Source: Stenotrophomonas maltophilia (GTDB taxonomy: Bacteria; Pseudomonadota; Gammaproteobacteria; Xanthomonadales; Xanthomonadaceae). Taken from it: 64,000 bases of DNA. The first letter of the stretch is position 1; every line of letters starts with the position of its first letter. Shown here one piece after another: positions 15,711-24,588 of this stretch. The stretch lies in the NCBI RefSeq assembly GCF_039555535.1, contig NZ_CP154630.1, positions 2,555,001 to 2,619,000 of the forward strand. Direction: 5' to 3'. The notes under the pieces are model-generated. The model searched no databases and was not told the DNA's origin. It saw only the letters and a program-made list of their open reading frames with translations. The position numbers were made by a program, and so were the translations under genes.

Positions 15711-16966
15711 ACTCGATGACACCTTCGGTGACCCTGCCGCGCCCCAGCGCGCTGGACGCCTTCCTGCGCCGCCGGCTGCTGGCACAGCTTGCCCCCCTGC
15801 GTGACGGCCACCTGTGCGTGCGCGATGCCCTTGGCGAGGTCCGGCTGGGCAACGCCCATGCCGGGCTGCAGGTGACGGTGACCATTGATGACCCGGCGTT
15901 CTACCGGAAGGTCGCTGCGCAGGGCAGCGTCGGCGCCGGCGAGAGCTACATCCAGGGCGAATGGCACTGCGATGATCTGGTGGCTCTGATACGCCTGCTG
16001 GTCCGCAACCGCGACCTGCTTGATGGCATGGAGCAGGGCCCGGCCCGTGTGGCTGGCTGGCTGCTGCGCGGCTGGAACCGGCTGCACCGCAACAGCCGCG
16101 AGGGCAGCCGGCGCAACATCGCCGCCCACTACGACCTGGGCAACGATTTCTTCGCCCTGTTCCTGTCGCCGGACCTGATGTACTCGTCGGCGCTGTTCAC
16201 CAGCGAATCCGAATCGCTGGAGTCTGCCTCGCGCCGCAAGCTGGACCGCATCTGCCAGCAGCTGCAACTCACGCCGGGTGACCGGGTGGTGGAAATCGGT
16301 ACCGGCTGGGGTGGCTTCGCGGTGCACGCGGCGCAGCACTATGGCTGCCACGTCACCACCACCACCATCTCCGCCGAACAGCATGCGCTGGCCGTCGAGC
16401 GCGTTCGGGCCGCCGGCCTGCAGGACCGGGTCACGTTGCTGATGCAGGACTACCGTGACCTGCAGGGCCGGTTCGACAAGCTGGTTTCGATCGAAATGAT
16501 CGAAGCGATCGGCGCCGAGTACCTGGACACCTACATGGCCACGCTGCAGCGGCTGCTGAAGCCCGATGGCGTTGCCCTGCTGCAGGCCATCACCATCGAG
16601 GACCATCGCTACGAGCAGGCCCGGCGCAGCGTCGACTACATCAAGCGCTACGTGTTCCCCGGCAGCTTCATTCCCTCCATCAACGCGATCATGGCGGCCA
16701 AGACGCGGTCCAGCGACCTTCAGCTGATCGCCCAGCAGGATTTCGGCCATTCCTACGCGCTGACCCTGCGCACCTGGCGCCAGCGCTTCCTCGCCCAGCT
16801 GCCCGCCGTGCAGGCACAGGGGTTCGATGCGCGCTTCTGCCGCCTGTGGGACTTCTACCTGGCCTACTGCGAAGGCGGCTTCCTGGAGCGTTCGATCGGT
16901 GTTTCGCATCTGCTGCTGGCGCGCCCGGGCCATCGACCCGCGGTCCCGGCTGGCGAAGGCAACTGA
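15707..16966 (+). CDS. cfa: Cyclopropane-fatty-acyl-phospholipid synthase
   Basis: The 419-residue protein has the family layout: an N-terminal lipid-binding region with GVGAGESYIQGEW-like residues, YDLGNDFFALFLSPDLMYSSALF, the SAM motif VVEIGTGWGGFA (near 193-204), SIEMIEAIG and YCEGGF near the C-terminus. The enzyme uses SAM to methylenate or methylate double bonds of phospholipid acyl chains at the membrane. The ATG overlaps the DUF1365 stop. A related gene is an RpoE target in Rhodobacter. Whether this one makes cyclopropane, a branched methyl or a furan-acid precursor cannot be told from sequence. Confidence 0.92.
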   Translation: MNSMTPSVTLPRPSALDAFLRRRLLAQLAPLRDGHLCVRDALGEVRLGNAHAGLQVTVTIDDPAFYRKVAAQGSVGAGESYIQGEWHCDDLVALIRLLVRNRDLLDGMEQGPARVAGWLLRGWNRLHRNSREGSRRNIAAHYDLGNDFFALFLSPDLMYSSALFTSESESLESASRRKLDRICQQLQLTPGDRVVEIGTGWGGFAVHAAQHYGCHVTTTTISAEQHALAVERVRAAGLQDRVTLLMQDYRDLQGRFDKLVSIEMIEAIGAEYLDTYMATLQRLLKPDGVALLQAITIEDHRYEQARRSVDYIKRYVFPGSFIPSINAIMAAKTRSSDLQLIAQQDFGHSYALTLRTWRQRFLAQLPAVQAQGFDARFCRLWDFYLAYCEGGFLERSIGVSHLLLARPGHRPAVPAGEGN

Positions 16967-16967
16967 A

Positions 16968-17516
16968 ATGCGCCGGTTCTGGGCCAACCTGCTTGGCAAC
17001 CAGCTGGTCTGGCTGTGCGCGGTGGCTGGTGCCGGGCGCGGCTGGCAGTGGCCCGCGTTGCTGGCCGCGTCGCTGTATATCGGCAGCCAGCTGCTGACGT
17101 CGGCGCATCCCCGACTGGACCTGCGGCTGCTGCTGCTAGCGTTGGCCTGCGCCTGGCTGGTCGACGCCAGCGCCGCCGCCAGCGGCACCGTGCGCTACGC
17201 CGCTGCCCCGCTGGGATGGGCGCCGCCGCCCTGGATCATGGCCTTGTGGGCTTCATTCGCCATGACCCTGAGCACCTCGATGCGCTTCCTGCAGCGACAC
17301 CCTGCCCTGCCGCCCCTCTTCGGCCTGGTGCTGGCGCCACTGGCCTACCTGTCGGCCGCGCGTGGATTCGGCGCGGTGCAGTTCAACAGCCCGACGTGGC
17401 ATGGCGTCCTGGTCCTCGGCACGGGCTGGGGCATTGCGCTTTCCCTCCTGTGCCGCGCCGCCCTTGGCGGCACGCGTACTACGCCACACCCCCCTCTCGC
17501 CGGAGCGTCATCATGA
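16968..17516 (+). CDS. DUF2878 membrane protein
   Basis: The 182-residue protein begins MRRFWANLLGNQLVWLCAVAGAGRGW, the typical DUF2878 start, and has five to six hydrophobic helices. Function unknown. It starts one base after the cyclopropane synthase stop and overlaps the next start by ATGA. DUF2878 genes recur in similar ChrR/cyclopropane-synthase clusters, so it is probably a membrane partner of the modification pathway. Confidence 0.88.
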   Translation: MRRFWANLLGNQLVWLCAVAGAGRGWQWPALLAASLYIGSQLLTSAHPRLDLRLLLLALACAWLVDASAAASGTVRYAAAPLGWAPPPWIMALWASFAMTLSTSMRFLQRHPALPPLFGLVLAPLAYLSAARGFGAVQFNSPTWHGVLVLGTGWGIALSLLCRAALGGTRTTPHPPLAGASS

Positions 17517-18298
17517 TCAACCTGCTCTGGGTGCTGCTCTACGCGCTACTGGTGATGAGCTGGGGTTGGGCCTGGCAGCGCCGCCACCACAACATCGGCG
17601 TTGTGGATGTGCTCTGGGCCAAAGGCGTGGCTGCCGCCGCGCTGTTGCTGGCGCTGCTGGGCGATGGTGCGGTGACGCCACGGGTGGCGCTGGCTGTGCT
17701 CGGCGGCCTGTGGGGCGGTCGCCTGGCCCTTCATCTCTGGCATCGGGTCCGGCACGAAGCAGAGGACGGGCGCTATCGCTACCTCCGAGAGCACTGGCAG
17801 GGACACCAGGGAAAGATCTTCGCGTTCTTCATGGCGCAGGCACTGCTGGTGGTGCTGTTTGCGCTGCCCTTCGTCGCGGTCGCTGCCAATCAAGCCGCTG
17901 GCACCCCCCCCTGGGCGTTGGCGGCCGCGTTCGTCTGGCTGCTGAGCGTGGGCGGAGAAGCGCTGGCCGACCGCCAGCTGGCCCGGTTCCGCGCGAACCC
18001 GGCCAACAAAGGCCGTACCTGCCGTGATGGGCTCTGGCGGTATTCCCGCCACCCCAACTACTTCTTCGAGTGGCTGCACTGGTTCACCTACGTGCTGCTG
18101 GCCGTCGGCTCCCCGCTGTGGTGGCTGGCCTGGCTCGGCCCCGTGCTGATGTATGTATTCCTGCGCTATCTGAGCGGCATCCCGTTCACCGAAAAGCAGG
18201 CCCTGCGCAGCCGCGGCGACGACTACCGCGCCTACCAGCGCAGCACGCCGATGTTCTTCCCCTGGTTCCCCCACCCTTCCAAGGAGCATTCCGCATGA
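17513..18298 (+). CDS. DUF1295 steroid-5-alpha-reductase-like membrane protein
   Basis: The 261-residue membrane protein has about seven hydrophobic helices and a C-terminal signature with FRANPANKGRTC, LWRYSRHPNYFFEW and YRAYQRSTPMFFPW. This region is shared with steroid 5-alpha reductases and isoprenylcysteine methyltransferases, and it binds NADPH or SAM near the membrane surface. A reductase acting on an acyl or enone intermediate is plausible but unproven. Start and stop both overlap neighbours by ATGA. Confidence 0.88.
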   Translation: MINLLWVLLYALLVMSWGWAWQRRHHNIGVVDVLWAKGVAAAALLLALLGDGAVTPRVALAVLGGLWGGRLALHLWHRVRHEAEDGRYRYLREHWQGHQGKIFAFFMAQALLVVLFALPFVAVAANQAAGTPPWALAAAFVWLLSVGGEALADRQLARFRANPANKGRTCRDGLWRYSRHPNYFFEWLHWFTYVLLAVGSPLWWLAWLGPVLMYVFLRYLSGIPFTEKQALRSRGDDYRAYQRSTPMFFPWFPHPSKEHSA

Positions 18299-19368
18299 GC
18301 GCGATACCGTCACTGAATCCGGCCGAGGAAGCAGAAACCGGGCTGACCGCCTGGGCCGAACGCGGCCTGGTGCCGGACGCTGCGCTGCGTGCCGGTATCC
18401 GACGGCTGTGCGCGCAGCGCCTGCAGGAAGAATCGGCAGGTGGTATCGAAGCGCAGTCCGCGCGCTTCAGCCGCCGCATCGCCGAACTGGCCGACAGCCC
18501 GCTGGCACTGCATACCGATGCAGCCAATCGCCAGCATTACGAAGTGCCTGCGGCGTTCTTCCAGGCCTGCCTGGGCAAGCGTTTGAAGTACAGCAGCTGC
18601 TACTACCCCAACGGCCACGAAACGCTGGACCAGGCTGAAGAGGCGATGCTGGAGCTGTACGGCCAGCGCGCTGGCCTGGCCGATGGACAGCACATTCTCG
18701 AACTGGGCTGTGGCTGGGGCTCGCTGACGCTGTGGATGGCCGAGCGCTACCCGCGCGCAACGATCACGGCCGTGTCCAACTCACACAGCCAGCGCGAACA
18801 CATCATGGCCCAATGCCAGGCGCGCGGACTGCCCAATGTGGAAGTGCTCACCCGTGACGTGAACCAGCTGGAACTGCCCACCGCGCAGTTTGATCGCTGC
18901 GTTTCGGTCGAGATGTTCGAGCACGTGCGCAACTACGAGCGCCTGCTGGCGCGCATTGCACAGTGGCTGAAGCCGGACGGTGCGTTGTTCGCGCACATCT
19001 TCGCCCACCGCACGCTGATGTACCCGTTCGAAACCGAGGGCGGCGACAACTGGATGGGCCGCCACTTCTTCACCGGCGGCCTGATGCCCGCCGCCGATAC
19101 CTTGCTGCATTTCCAGCGCGACCTGCGGCTGGATCAGCGCTGGTTGCTGGACGGCACCCACTACCAGCGCACTGCCGAACACTGGCTGGCCAATCAGGAC
19201 GCGGCACGCGATCGGGTGATGCCGGTGCTGGCGGCGACCTATGGGCCTGCGGCTGCGCGCATCTGGTGGCAACGCTGGCGGATGTTCTGGATGGCGTGTG
19301 CCGAGTTGTTCGGTTACGACGATGGCCAGCAATGGCTGGTGGCCCATTACCTGTTCCGTCCCCGCTGA
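18295..19368 (+). CDS. Second cyclopropane-synthase-like SAM methyltransferase
   Basis: This 357-residue protein belongs to the same superfamily as the enzyme at 15707 but is shorter at the N-terminus and diverged: KRLKYSSCYYPNGHETLDQAEEAML, the SAM motif ILELGCGWGSLTLW (near 134-147), SVEMFEHVRNYE and MYPFETEGGDNWMGRHFFTGGLMP. The presence of two different enzymes of this family in one operon suggests two successive methyl transfers or two substrates. Its ATG overlaps the DUF1295 stop. Confidence 0.9.
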   Translation: MSAIPSLNPAEEAETGLTAWAERGLVPDAALRAGIRRLCAQRLQEESAGGIEAQSARFSRRIAELADSPLALHTDAANRQHYEVPAAFFQACLGKRLKYSSCYYPNGHETLDQAEEAMLELYGQRAGLADGQHILELGCGWGSLTLWMAERYPRATITAVSNSHSQREHIMAQCQARGLPNVEVLTRDVNQLELPTAQFDRCVSVEMFEHVRNYERLLARIAQWLKPDGALFAHIFAHRTLMYPFETEGGDNWMGRHFFTGGLMPAADTLLHFQRDLRLDQRWLLDGTHYQRTAEHWLANQDAARDRVMPVLAATYGPAAARIWWQRWRMFWMACAELFGYDDGQQWLVAHYLFRPR

Positions 19369-19376
19369 GGTGTGAC

Positions 19377-19910
19377 ATGCGCATGTTCTCGCTGCTTCCG
19401 CTGATCGCGGTCGGCCTGTTCGGCTCGGGCTGCTCGTCCAGCGACACCCGGCCACTTCCGCGTGCGCCCTCGGTGGATGTGCCGCGCTTCATGGGCGACT
19501 GGTATGTGATCGCCCATATTCCGTCCTGGCCCGAGCGCGAGGCCTACGATGCGGTGGAAAGCTATGCCCTGAAGCCGGACGGGCGCATCCAGACCACCTT
19601 CACCTATCGCAAGGGCAGCTTCGATGCCCCGCCGAAGTCGATGCACCCCATCGGCCGTGTCGAAGAGGAAGGCCATGGGGCGGTCTGGGGCATGCAGTTC
19701 ATCTGGCCGATCCAGGCCGAGTACATCATCGCCTGGCTGGATGACGACTACCGACAGACCATCGTGGCACGCAGCAAGCGCGATTACGTGTGGTACATGG
19801 CGCGCACGCCCCAGGTGTCCGACGGCGACTACCAGAAAGCCGTGCAGCGCATCGCCGACATGGGTTACGACATCCACCGGCTGCGGCGTGTGCCGCAGTC
19901 CATCCGGTAG
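19377..19910 (+). CDS. blc: Lipocalin-family outer membrane lipoprotein (Blc-like)
   Basis: The 177-residue protein has a lipoprotein signal (LLPLIAVGLFGSGC, with Cys near 18) and then the lipocalin signature FMGDWYVIAHIPSWPER, followed by a YRKGSFD loop and a final RRVPQSIR tail. Blc-type lipocalins bind fatty acids or lysophospholipids and sit in the outer membrane. The gene starts eight bases after the methyltransferase stop and ends the operon. It may carry or scavenge damaged or modified lipids made by the preceding enzymes. Confidence 0.9.
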   Translation: MRMFSLLPLIAVGLFGSGCSSSDTRPLPRAPSVDVPRFMGDWYVIAHIPSWPEREAYDAVESYALKPDGRIQTTFTYRKGSFDAPPKSMHPIGRVEEEGHGAVWGMQFIWPIQAEYIIAWLDDDYRQTIVARSKRDYVWYMARTPQVSDGDYQKAVQRIADMGYDIHRLRRVPQSIR

Positions 19911-20003
19911 TGCATGGCAGCGAAGTGCCGATTGCGTTCTTCGTCATGCATCGCCCGGCAGAGGGTGCCAGAATTGCCGGACAGACCTGAGCCGGGGATC
20001 AGC

Positions 20004-20513
20004 ATGATGGGCAGCCACGCAGAGGCGACATGGAACGGGCTTGAAGTGCGGCAGATCCGTGCGGGCGACCTGGATGCAATCTGCGCCCACCGCGAAGCCA
20101 TGTTCCGCGATAGCGGGCGAACCGAGGAGGTCCTGCGGGCGATGGCGGCTCCTTTCCGTTCCTGGCTGGCGCCGCGCCTGGCCTCTGGCGAGTACTTCGG
20201 CCATGTCCTTGCAGACCACGGCAGAACCATCGCCGGCATCGGCCTGATGCTGATCGACTGGCCGCCCCACCCTGCCCATCCGGACCAGGGCTACCGCGGC
20301 TACGTCCTCAACGTCTACGTGGAACCGGAGTATCGCCGCCGCGGTATCGCCCGGAAGCTGATGGCCCTGGCAGACGACGCCTTCACCGAACGTGGCGCCA
20401 CTTACGCAGTCCTGCATGCCACCGCGCAGGGGGCGCCACTGTACGCCGACCTTGGCTGGGCTGGAACCAGCGAGATGGCGCGCAGCCTGCACGGCAACGA
20501 TCAGACACCATGA
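20004..20513 (+). CDS. GNAT family N-acetyltransferase
   Basis: The ~169-residue protein has the GNAT core: VRQIRAGDLDAICAHREAMF at the start, LNVYVEPEYRRRGIARKLM (the acetyl-CoA loop, R-x-x-G-I-A) and a C-terminal LYADLGWAGTSEM strand. It transfers an acetyl group from acetyl-CoA to an amine; the substrate is unknown. The ATG at 20004 follows GGGGAT; a second ATG is at 20007. It is separate from the lipid operon, about 95 bases away. Confidence 0.85.
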   Translation: MMGSHAEATWNGLEVRQIRAGDLDAICAHREAMFRDSGRTEEVLRAMAAPFRSWLAPRLASGEYFGHVLADHGRTIAGIGLMLIDWPPHPAHPDQGYRGYVLNVYVEPEYRRRGIARKLMALADDAFTERGATYAVLHATAQGAPLYADLGWAGTSEMARSLHGNDQTP

Positions 20514-20632
20514 AGTCGATCCCGGTGGGCGCGGATCGGCGCCGTGCTGCCCCAGATGTTTCCCGATGACATCCGCACCAGGCGCCATCTCGCTTGCGGA
20601 AACGGATTGCCCCCGGCCTGGCAATCCATACC

Positions 20633-20660
20633 ATCGATGGATAGCCCGGAATCGATGGAT
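20633..20660 (+). repeat. Two direct copies of ATCGATGGAT before the response regulator gene
   Basis: ATCGATGGAT occurs at 20633-20642 and again at 20651-20660, with an 18-bp start-to-start distance. The pair lies about 115 bases upstream of the LuxR-type regulator gene at 20775. It could be an operator; nothing else shows binding. Confidence 0.3.
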
Positions 20661-20774
20661 GCAGCACATCGACTCTTAGGAATAATCGCAAAAATCAAGC
20701 AATTTCGATGTTCGACGCGACAGCAGCGCCAGAATGATCATCACGCCCCACGGGCGCCGATCACCTCCCAGCGC

Positions 20775-21401
20775 ATGAATGGAATTCCTGCACCGCGTCG
20801 GCTGCGGCTGGCGCTCCTGGACGACCATGAAGTCGTTCGTCGTGGTACCGCCCTGCACCTGTCCGGCGATGACCGTTTCAGCATCGTCGCCAGCCATGCG
20901 TGCAGCGACGAATTCATCGGCAGCCTGCGGAAGATGTCCGTGGACGTCGCAATCATCGACCTTGCACTGGGCCGCGAAGACCGCAGTGCCACAGAACTGG
21001 TAAGCCTGCTGCGTGACTGCTTCGCTCGCGTGCCCCTGCTCGCCTTCGCCACCCTCTCGCCCACCACGCACGTCAGCCAGCTGATCGCCAGCGGCATCAG
21101 TGGCATTGTCAGCAAGGCCGAACCGCTGGCAATGCTTTCGGATGCCATCGTGCGGGTGTCGCAGGGGTTGTCACGACTGCCTCCCGATTGCACGCTGCCG
21201 GCCGCTTTCGACGAACTCAGCCGCAACGAGCGTGAAGTGCTCGATCTGCTGCTCGCAGGCCTGACCGTCTCCGAGATTGCGCTTCAACGCCATCGCAGCG
21301 TAAAGACGATCAGCACGCAGAAGACCGCGGCCCTGCGAAAGCTCGGGCTGCGCAACGATGCCGAGATCTACGCCATGCGACGACAGCTGGAGGCGATGTG
21401 A
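20775..21401 (+). CDS. NarL/FixJ (LuxR-type) response regulator
   Basis: The 208-residue protein has a receiver domain (DDH near 13-15, phospho-acceptor Asp62 in AIIDLALG) and a LuxR helix-turn-helix (LSRNEREVLDLLLAGLTVSEIALQRHRSVKTISTQKTAALRKLG-like, about 145-190). The ATG at 20775 leaves a normal receiver start; the frame is open further upstream but reads as noise. The stop overlaps the next start (GTGA), which couples it to the hybrid kinase. The layout matches BvgA/EvgA-type regulators paired with a periplasmic-sensing hybrid kinase. Confidence 0.9.
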   Translation: MNGIPAPRRLRLALLDDHEVVRRGTALHLSGDDRFSIVASHACSDEFIGSLRKMSVDVAIIDLALGREDRSATELVSLLRDCFARVPLLAFATLSPTTHVSQLIASGISGIVSKAEPLAMLSDAIVRVSQGLSRLPPDCTLPAAFDELSRNEREVLDLLLAGLTVSEIALQRHRSVKTISTQKTAALRKLGLRNDAEIYAMRRQLEAM

Positions 21402-23722
21402 GAACGACCAGTCGAATGCGCCTGCACATGCCGGCCCTGCTGCTGGCGCTGCTTCTGTTGCCTGTGGCTTCCGCAGAAGACGCGCCAATCCGGCCATGGG
21501 AGTCCGGCCGCGAGGTCCGGGTGGCCACCGCACCCGCCCTGCGCCAGATGCCCGCCACCCTCGCTGATTCGGCGCCGATGCCGAGCCTTGCACATGGCTA
21601 TGCCAGCCTTGTGGAACGACACGCACGGCTGCGCTTCCTGGAGCAGGCCTATCCCAGCGGCAGCGCCTCGGTTGTCGCGGTCTGCCAGCACAAGGCCGAT
21701 CTGGTACTGGTAATGGGGCAGTCCCGCCAGCAGCCACGCCCGTGCCCCGGGCTGCTGGAGTCGGTCGCGTTTCCCGGAGGAAGAACCATGCTGGCCGGAC
21801 GCGCCGGCCAACCCCTGCCGCACGATATCGTGGAGTTGGGAACAAGGGTGCTGGCCGTCGTCGAAGGCGGGCCCTACGCCGATTGGCTTGCCCTGCACCA
21901 TCCCAGCATCAAGCGGCTGCACCTGGCCGATCGGCATGCCGCGCTGGCGGCGGTCGAGAGCGGCATCGCCGACGTCGCAATCGGCCTGGAAACGACCTTG
22001 CGGCCCCTGATCCGCCATCACTTCCGCGGGCAACTGCAGCTTCAGCGGTTCGACAGCGACTTTTCCACCGACCTTCACCTGCTTACGCGCAACGAGGACC
22101 GGCAACTGCTGTTGCGCATCGAGCAGGGCCTGCGCGACATCACACTGGAAGAACATGCCAGTCTGTTGCAGGCATGGGCTCAGCAGGCAGTGCCAGCGAC
22201 CGTCGAGCGCGCGTTGGACTGGATGCGCGCGCCCTCTTCGCCCTGGCTGCTCACCCTGCTTGCCACGCTGGCCGGCACCCCTCTGCTGTGGCGCGCGGTG
22301 CACAGCCACCGGGCCCGCAAGGGACGGAGCCACGCGCGCGCAGTCGGCATGATCAGCCACGAGATGCGCAATGCTGCGCAGGCCGTGCTGGCCTCGATCG
22401 ACCTGCTCGGCCAGTCTCCATCGCCCAAGCGGCAGCGTGAGCTACTCGCGGCCGCGCATGCGGCTGGGCATTCGCTGCGTGGCCTGCTGAATCGATCGCT
22501 GGAATTCTCACGATTGGCCAGCGGAACCTACAGACCCCAGGCACAACCCTGCGACATTGCCCGGCTCTGCCGTCAATCGCTGGATGCCCTGCGGCCACAC
22601 GCGCGACAGAAGGGGTTGGCGCTTCGCTTCGAGTGCCAGCCCGACCCCGCCCCGGCTGTTGCGCTTGATCGGGAGGGGTTTCGCCAGATTGTCGGCAACC
22701 TGCTTGGCAATGCGTTGAAGTTCACCGATATCGGCGGCATCGAGCTACGCCTGCAATTGACACCGCCTGACCATCCGCAGGAGCTGCTGCTGGATGTGAT
22801 CGACAGTGGCATCGGCATCCCGGCCAGGCAGATGCCCCTTCTTTTTCGCCCGTTCGAACAGAGTGAAGGCGGGCAGGCGCGCGGCGGTAGCGGGCTGGGC
22901 CTGATGATCGCGCATGAACTCAGCCGGGCGATGGGCGGCAATCTGTCCGCGCACAGCGTGCATGGGCGTGGCAGTCGCTTCACCCTGCGCCTGCCGGTGC
23001 AGGCAGTCAGCAAGAGCGAAGGGCCGGTCGGCACGCCCGAAAGCGACACGCCACTGGCTGGACTCGACCTGCTGCTGGTCGAGGACCATGCGCTCAATCG
23101 CCGGATCATCGGCGAGCAGCTGCGACGGCTGGGCGCCGACGTGCGCGCGCTTGCCGACGGCGCCAGCGCGCTCGCCGAGCAGGCCGCACAACCGCGCAGC
23201 GTGGTGCTGCTCGACATCGGGCTGCAGGACATGGACGGCTATGCATTGGCCACACAGCTGCGCCGTCAGGCACAACAGCCATTGCGACTGATTGCGCTAT
23301 CAGCAAGGAAGGGGCCCCGGCACGCAATACGCGCCCGCAAGGCTGGCTTCGATGCCAGCCTGGCCAAGCCGTTGCAGGTCGCGGACCTGCTGCTGGCACT
23401 GGACCTGCCCATTGACGGCTACACCGAGCGGTCCGTAGCCCCTGCCTGCCGGGATCTGATCTATCGGGAAGACATCCGCCACGAACTGGCGCAGATTGAA
23501 CAGGCCGTGGAAGCCGCTGATGCAGCCTCCCTCTGCCACCATGCCCATCGCCTGCAGGGCGCACTGCAGATGTGCGGCGCCGCCGCGCAGGCCGACACTG
23601 CGGCCGACCTGTGGGACCTGGCTGGCGAGCCCACGCCCGACTGGGTCGATGCGCGACGCCTGCTGCAAGCCCTGCAGCAATGGCATGGCTCCCGCACTGC
23701 GGAAGCCATGCCCAGGGCCTGA
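21398..23722 (+). CDS. BvgS/EvgS-like hybrid histidine kinase
   Basis: The 774-residue protein has a signal peptide (LLLALLLLPVASA), a periplasmic domain of about 230 residues resembling a single bacterial solute-binding (SBP_bac_3) module, and one membrane segment near 286-303. Then follow HisKA with His321 (MISHEMRN), an ATPase domain (NLLGNALKF, DSGIGI, GSGLGLM), a receiver with Asp606 (VLLDIGLQDMDG) and an HPt domain with His717 (HAHRLQG). It would sense a small periplasmic ligand and pass phosphate His-Asp-His to the regulator encoded just upstream. Start codon is GTG. Only one solute-binding module is present, against two in BvgS. Confidence 0.9.
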   Translation: MRTTSRMRLHMPALLLALLLLPVASAEDAPIRPWESGREVRVATAPALRQMPATLADSAPMPSLAHGYASLVERHARLRFLEQAYPSGSASVVAVCQHKADLVLVMGQSRQQPRPCPGLLESVAFPGGRTMLAGRAGQPLPHDIVELGTRVLAVVEGGPYADWLALHHPSIKRLHLADRHAALAAVESGIADVAIGLETTLRPLIRHHFRGQLQLQRFDSDFSTDLHLLTRNEDRQLLLRIEQGLRDITLEEHASLLQAWAQQAVPATVERALDWMRAPSSPWLLTLLATLAGTPLLWRAVHSHRARKGRSHARAVGMISHEMRNAAQAVLASIDLLGQSPSPKRQRELLAAAHAAGHSLRGLLNRSLEFSRLASGTYRPQAQPCDIARLCRQSLDALRPHARQKGLALRFECQPDPAPAVALDREGFRQIVGNLLGNALKFTDIGGIELRLQLTPPDHPQELLLDVIDSGIGIPARQMPLLFRPFEQSEGGQARGGSGLGLMIAHELSRAMGGNLSAHSVHGRGSRFTLRLPVQAVSKSEGPVGTPESDTPLAGLDLLLVEDHALNRRIIGEQLRRLGADVRALADGASALAEQAAQPRSVVLLDIGLQDMDGYALATQLRRQAQQPLRLIALSARKGPRHAIRARKAGFDASLAKPLQVADLLLALDLPIDGYTERSVAPACRDLIYREDIRHELAQIEQAVEAADAASLCHHAHRLQGALQMCGAAAQADTAADLWDLAGEPTPDWVDARRLLQALQQWHGSRTAEAMPRA

Positions 23723-24478
23723 TCAGGCCGCCAGACGCTCGACCTGGCGACGGGTCAGGTCGTTGAAGCGACCCAGCGACATCAGGTGCTGGTGGATCAG
23801 GGCCAGCCAGCCGCTGCGGTGCCACTCGACCACGGTGGCTTCCGGCAGCGCGACGAACTTCTCGACGTCGACGACCTGGAAGCCATTGAGGTTGAACTCA
23901 CGGCCATCCGGGGTACGCACGGTTGCATTGCGCTCGACCAGCAGGCCGTTGTCGATCAGGGCCTTGGAGAAGGCCTGGGTCTGTTCGTGCTCACGGGTGA
24001 ACTGGCCACAGAACTCAAGCGCCTGCTGCACCATGTCGGTGGCCTTGCCGTCGACGAACAGCGGCTGGCCTTCGTCACCGCCCTTGACCACGCGCGAGCT
24101 CTCTTCGTCGATGCCCAGCAGGAAATCATTGTCCGAGCCGGTGTCGATGAAGATGAAGGGATGGCGACGCAGATAGGCCGGGATATAGGCCTCGTCTTCC
24201 CACAGGCCGTCCTTGATGAACAGGTTCTGGTCGGACACGCCAACGGCGGCCATCGGCACCGCGGTCGGGCCAGCGAACAGGATCGGGAAGTGGTGCAGTG
24301 CCAGCGAGAACTCGCCGAGCACCAGCGGAATGGCGTTGTTGCCCGCGGCAAACTCGAGCCTGCCCGGCAGGATGCGCAGGTCGGCATGCACATCGGCCTG
24401 CAGCGGCACCGGACGGGTGTAGAACAGGGGGGCGTTGCTCGGCGCCGCTTCGGTGGTGGTGTCGCTGGTGGTGGTCAT
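23723..24478 (-). CDS. sapC: SapC family protein
   Basis: The 251-residue protein begins MTTTSDTTTEAAPSNAPLFY and contains FPILFAGP, YIPAYLRRHPFIF and FQVVDVEKF, which are the blocks of the SapC family named after a Campylobacter S-layer-associated gene. Function in Stenotrophomonas is unknown. I chose the ATG at 24478; the frame is open further upstream to 24511 but no ribosome site supports it. It ends one base after the BvgS-like gene's stop, in convergent orientation. Confidence 0.85.
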   Translation of the reverse strand: MTTTSDTTTEAAPSNAPLFYTRPVPLQADVHADLRILPGRLEFAAGNNAIPLVLGEFSLALHHFPILFAGPTAVPMAAVGVSDQNLFIKDGLWEDEAYIPAYLRRHPFIFIDTGSDNDFLLGIDEESSRVVKGGDEGQPLFVDGKATDMVQQALEFCGQFTREHEQTQAFSKALIDNGLLVERNATVRTPDGREFNLNGFQVVDVEKFVALPEATVVEWHRSGWLALIHQHLMSLGRFNDLTRRQVERLAA

Positions 24479-24588
24479 CTTGGGAACCGTTCGATCATGC
24501 GCGCCTGCCATCCCGGGCGCGCCAGCGGGAACAACCTGAATCCCGCATTATCAACAAGCTCGATGACAACGGCCACCCCATCGTTGGC

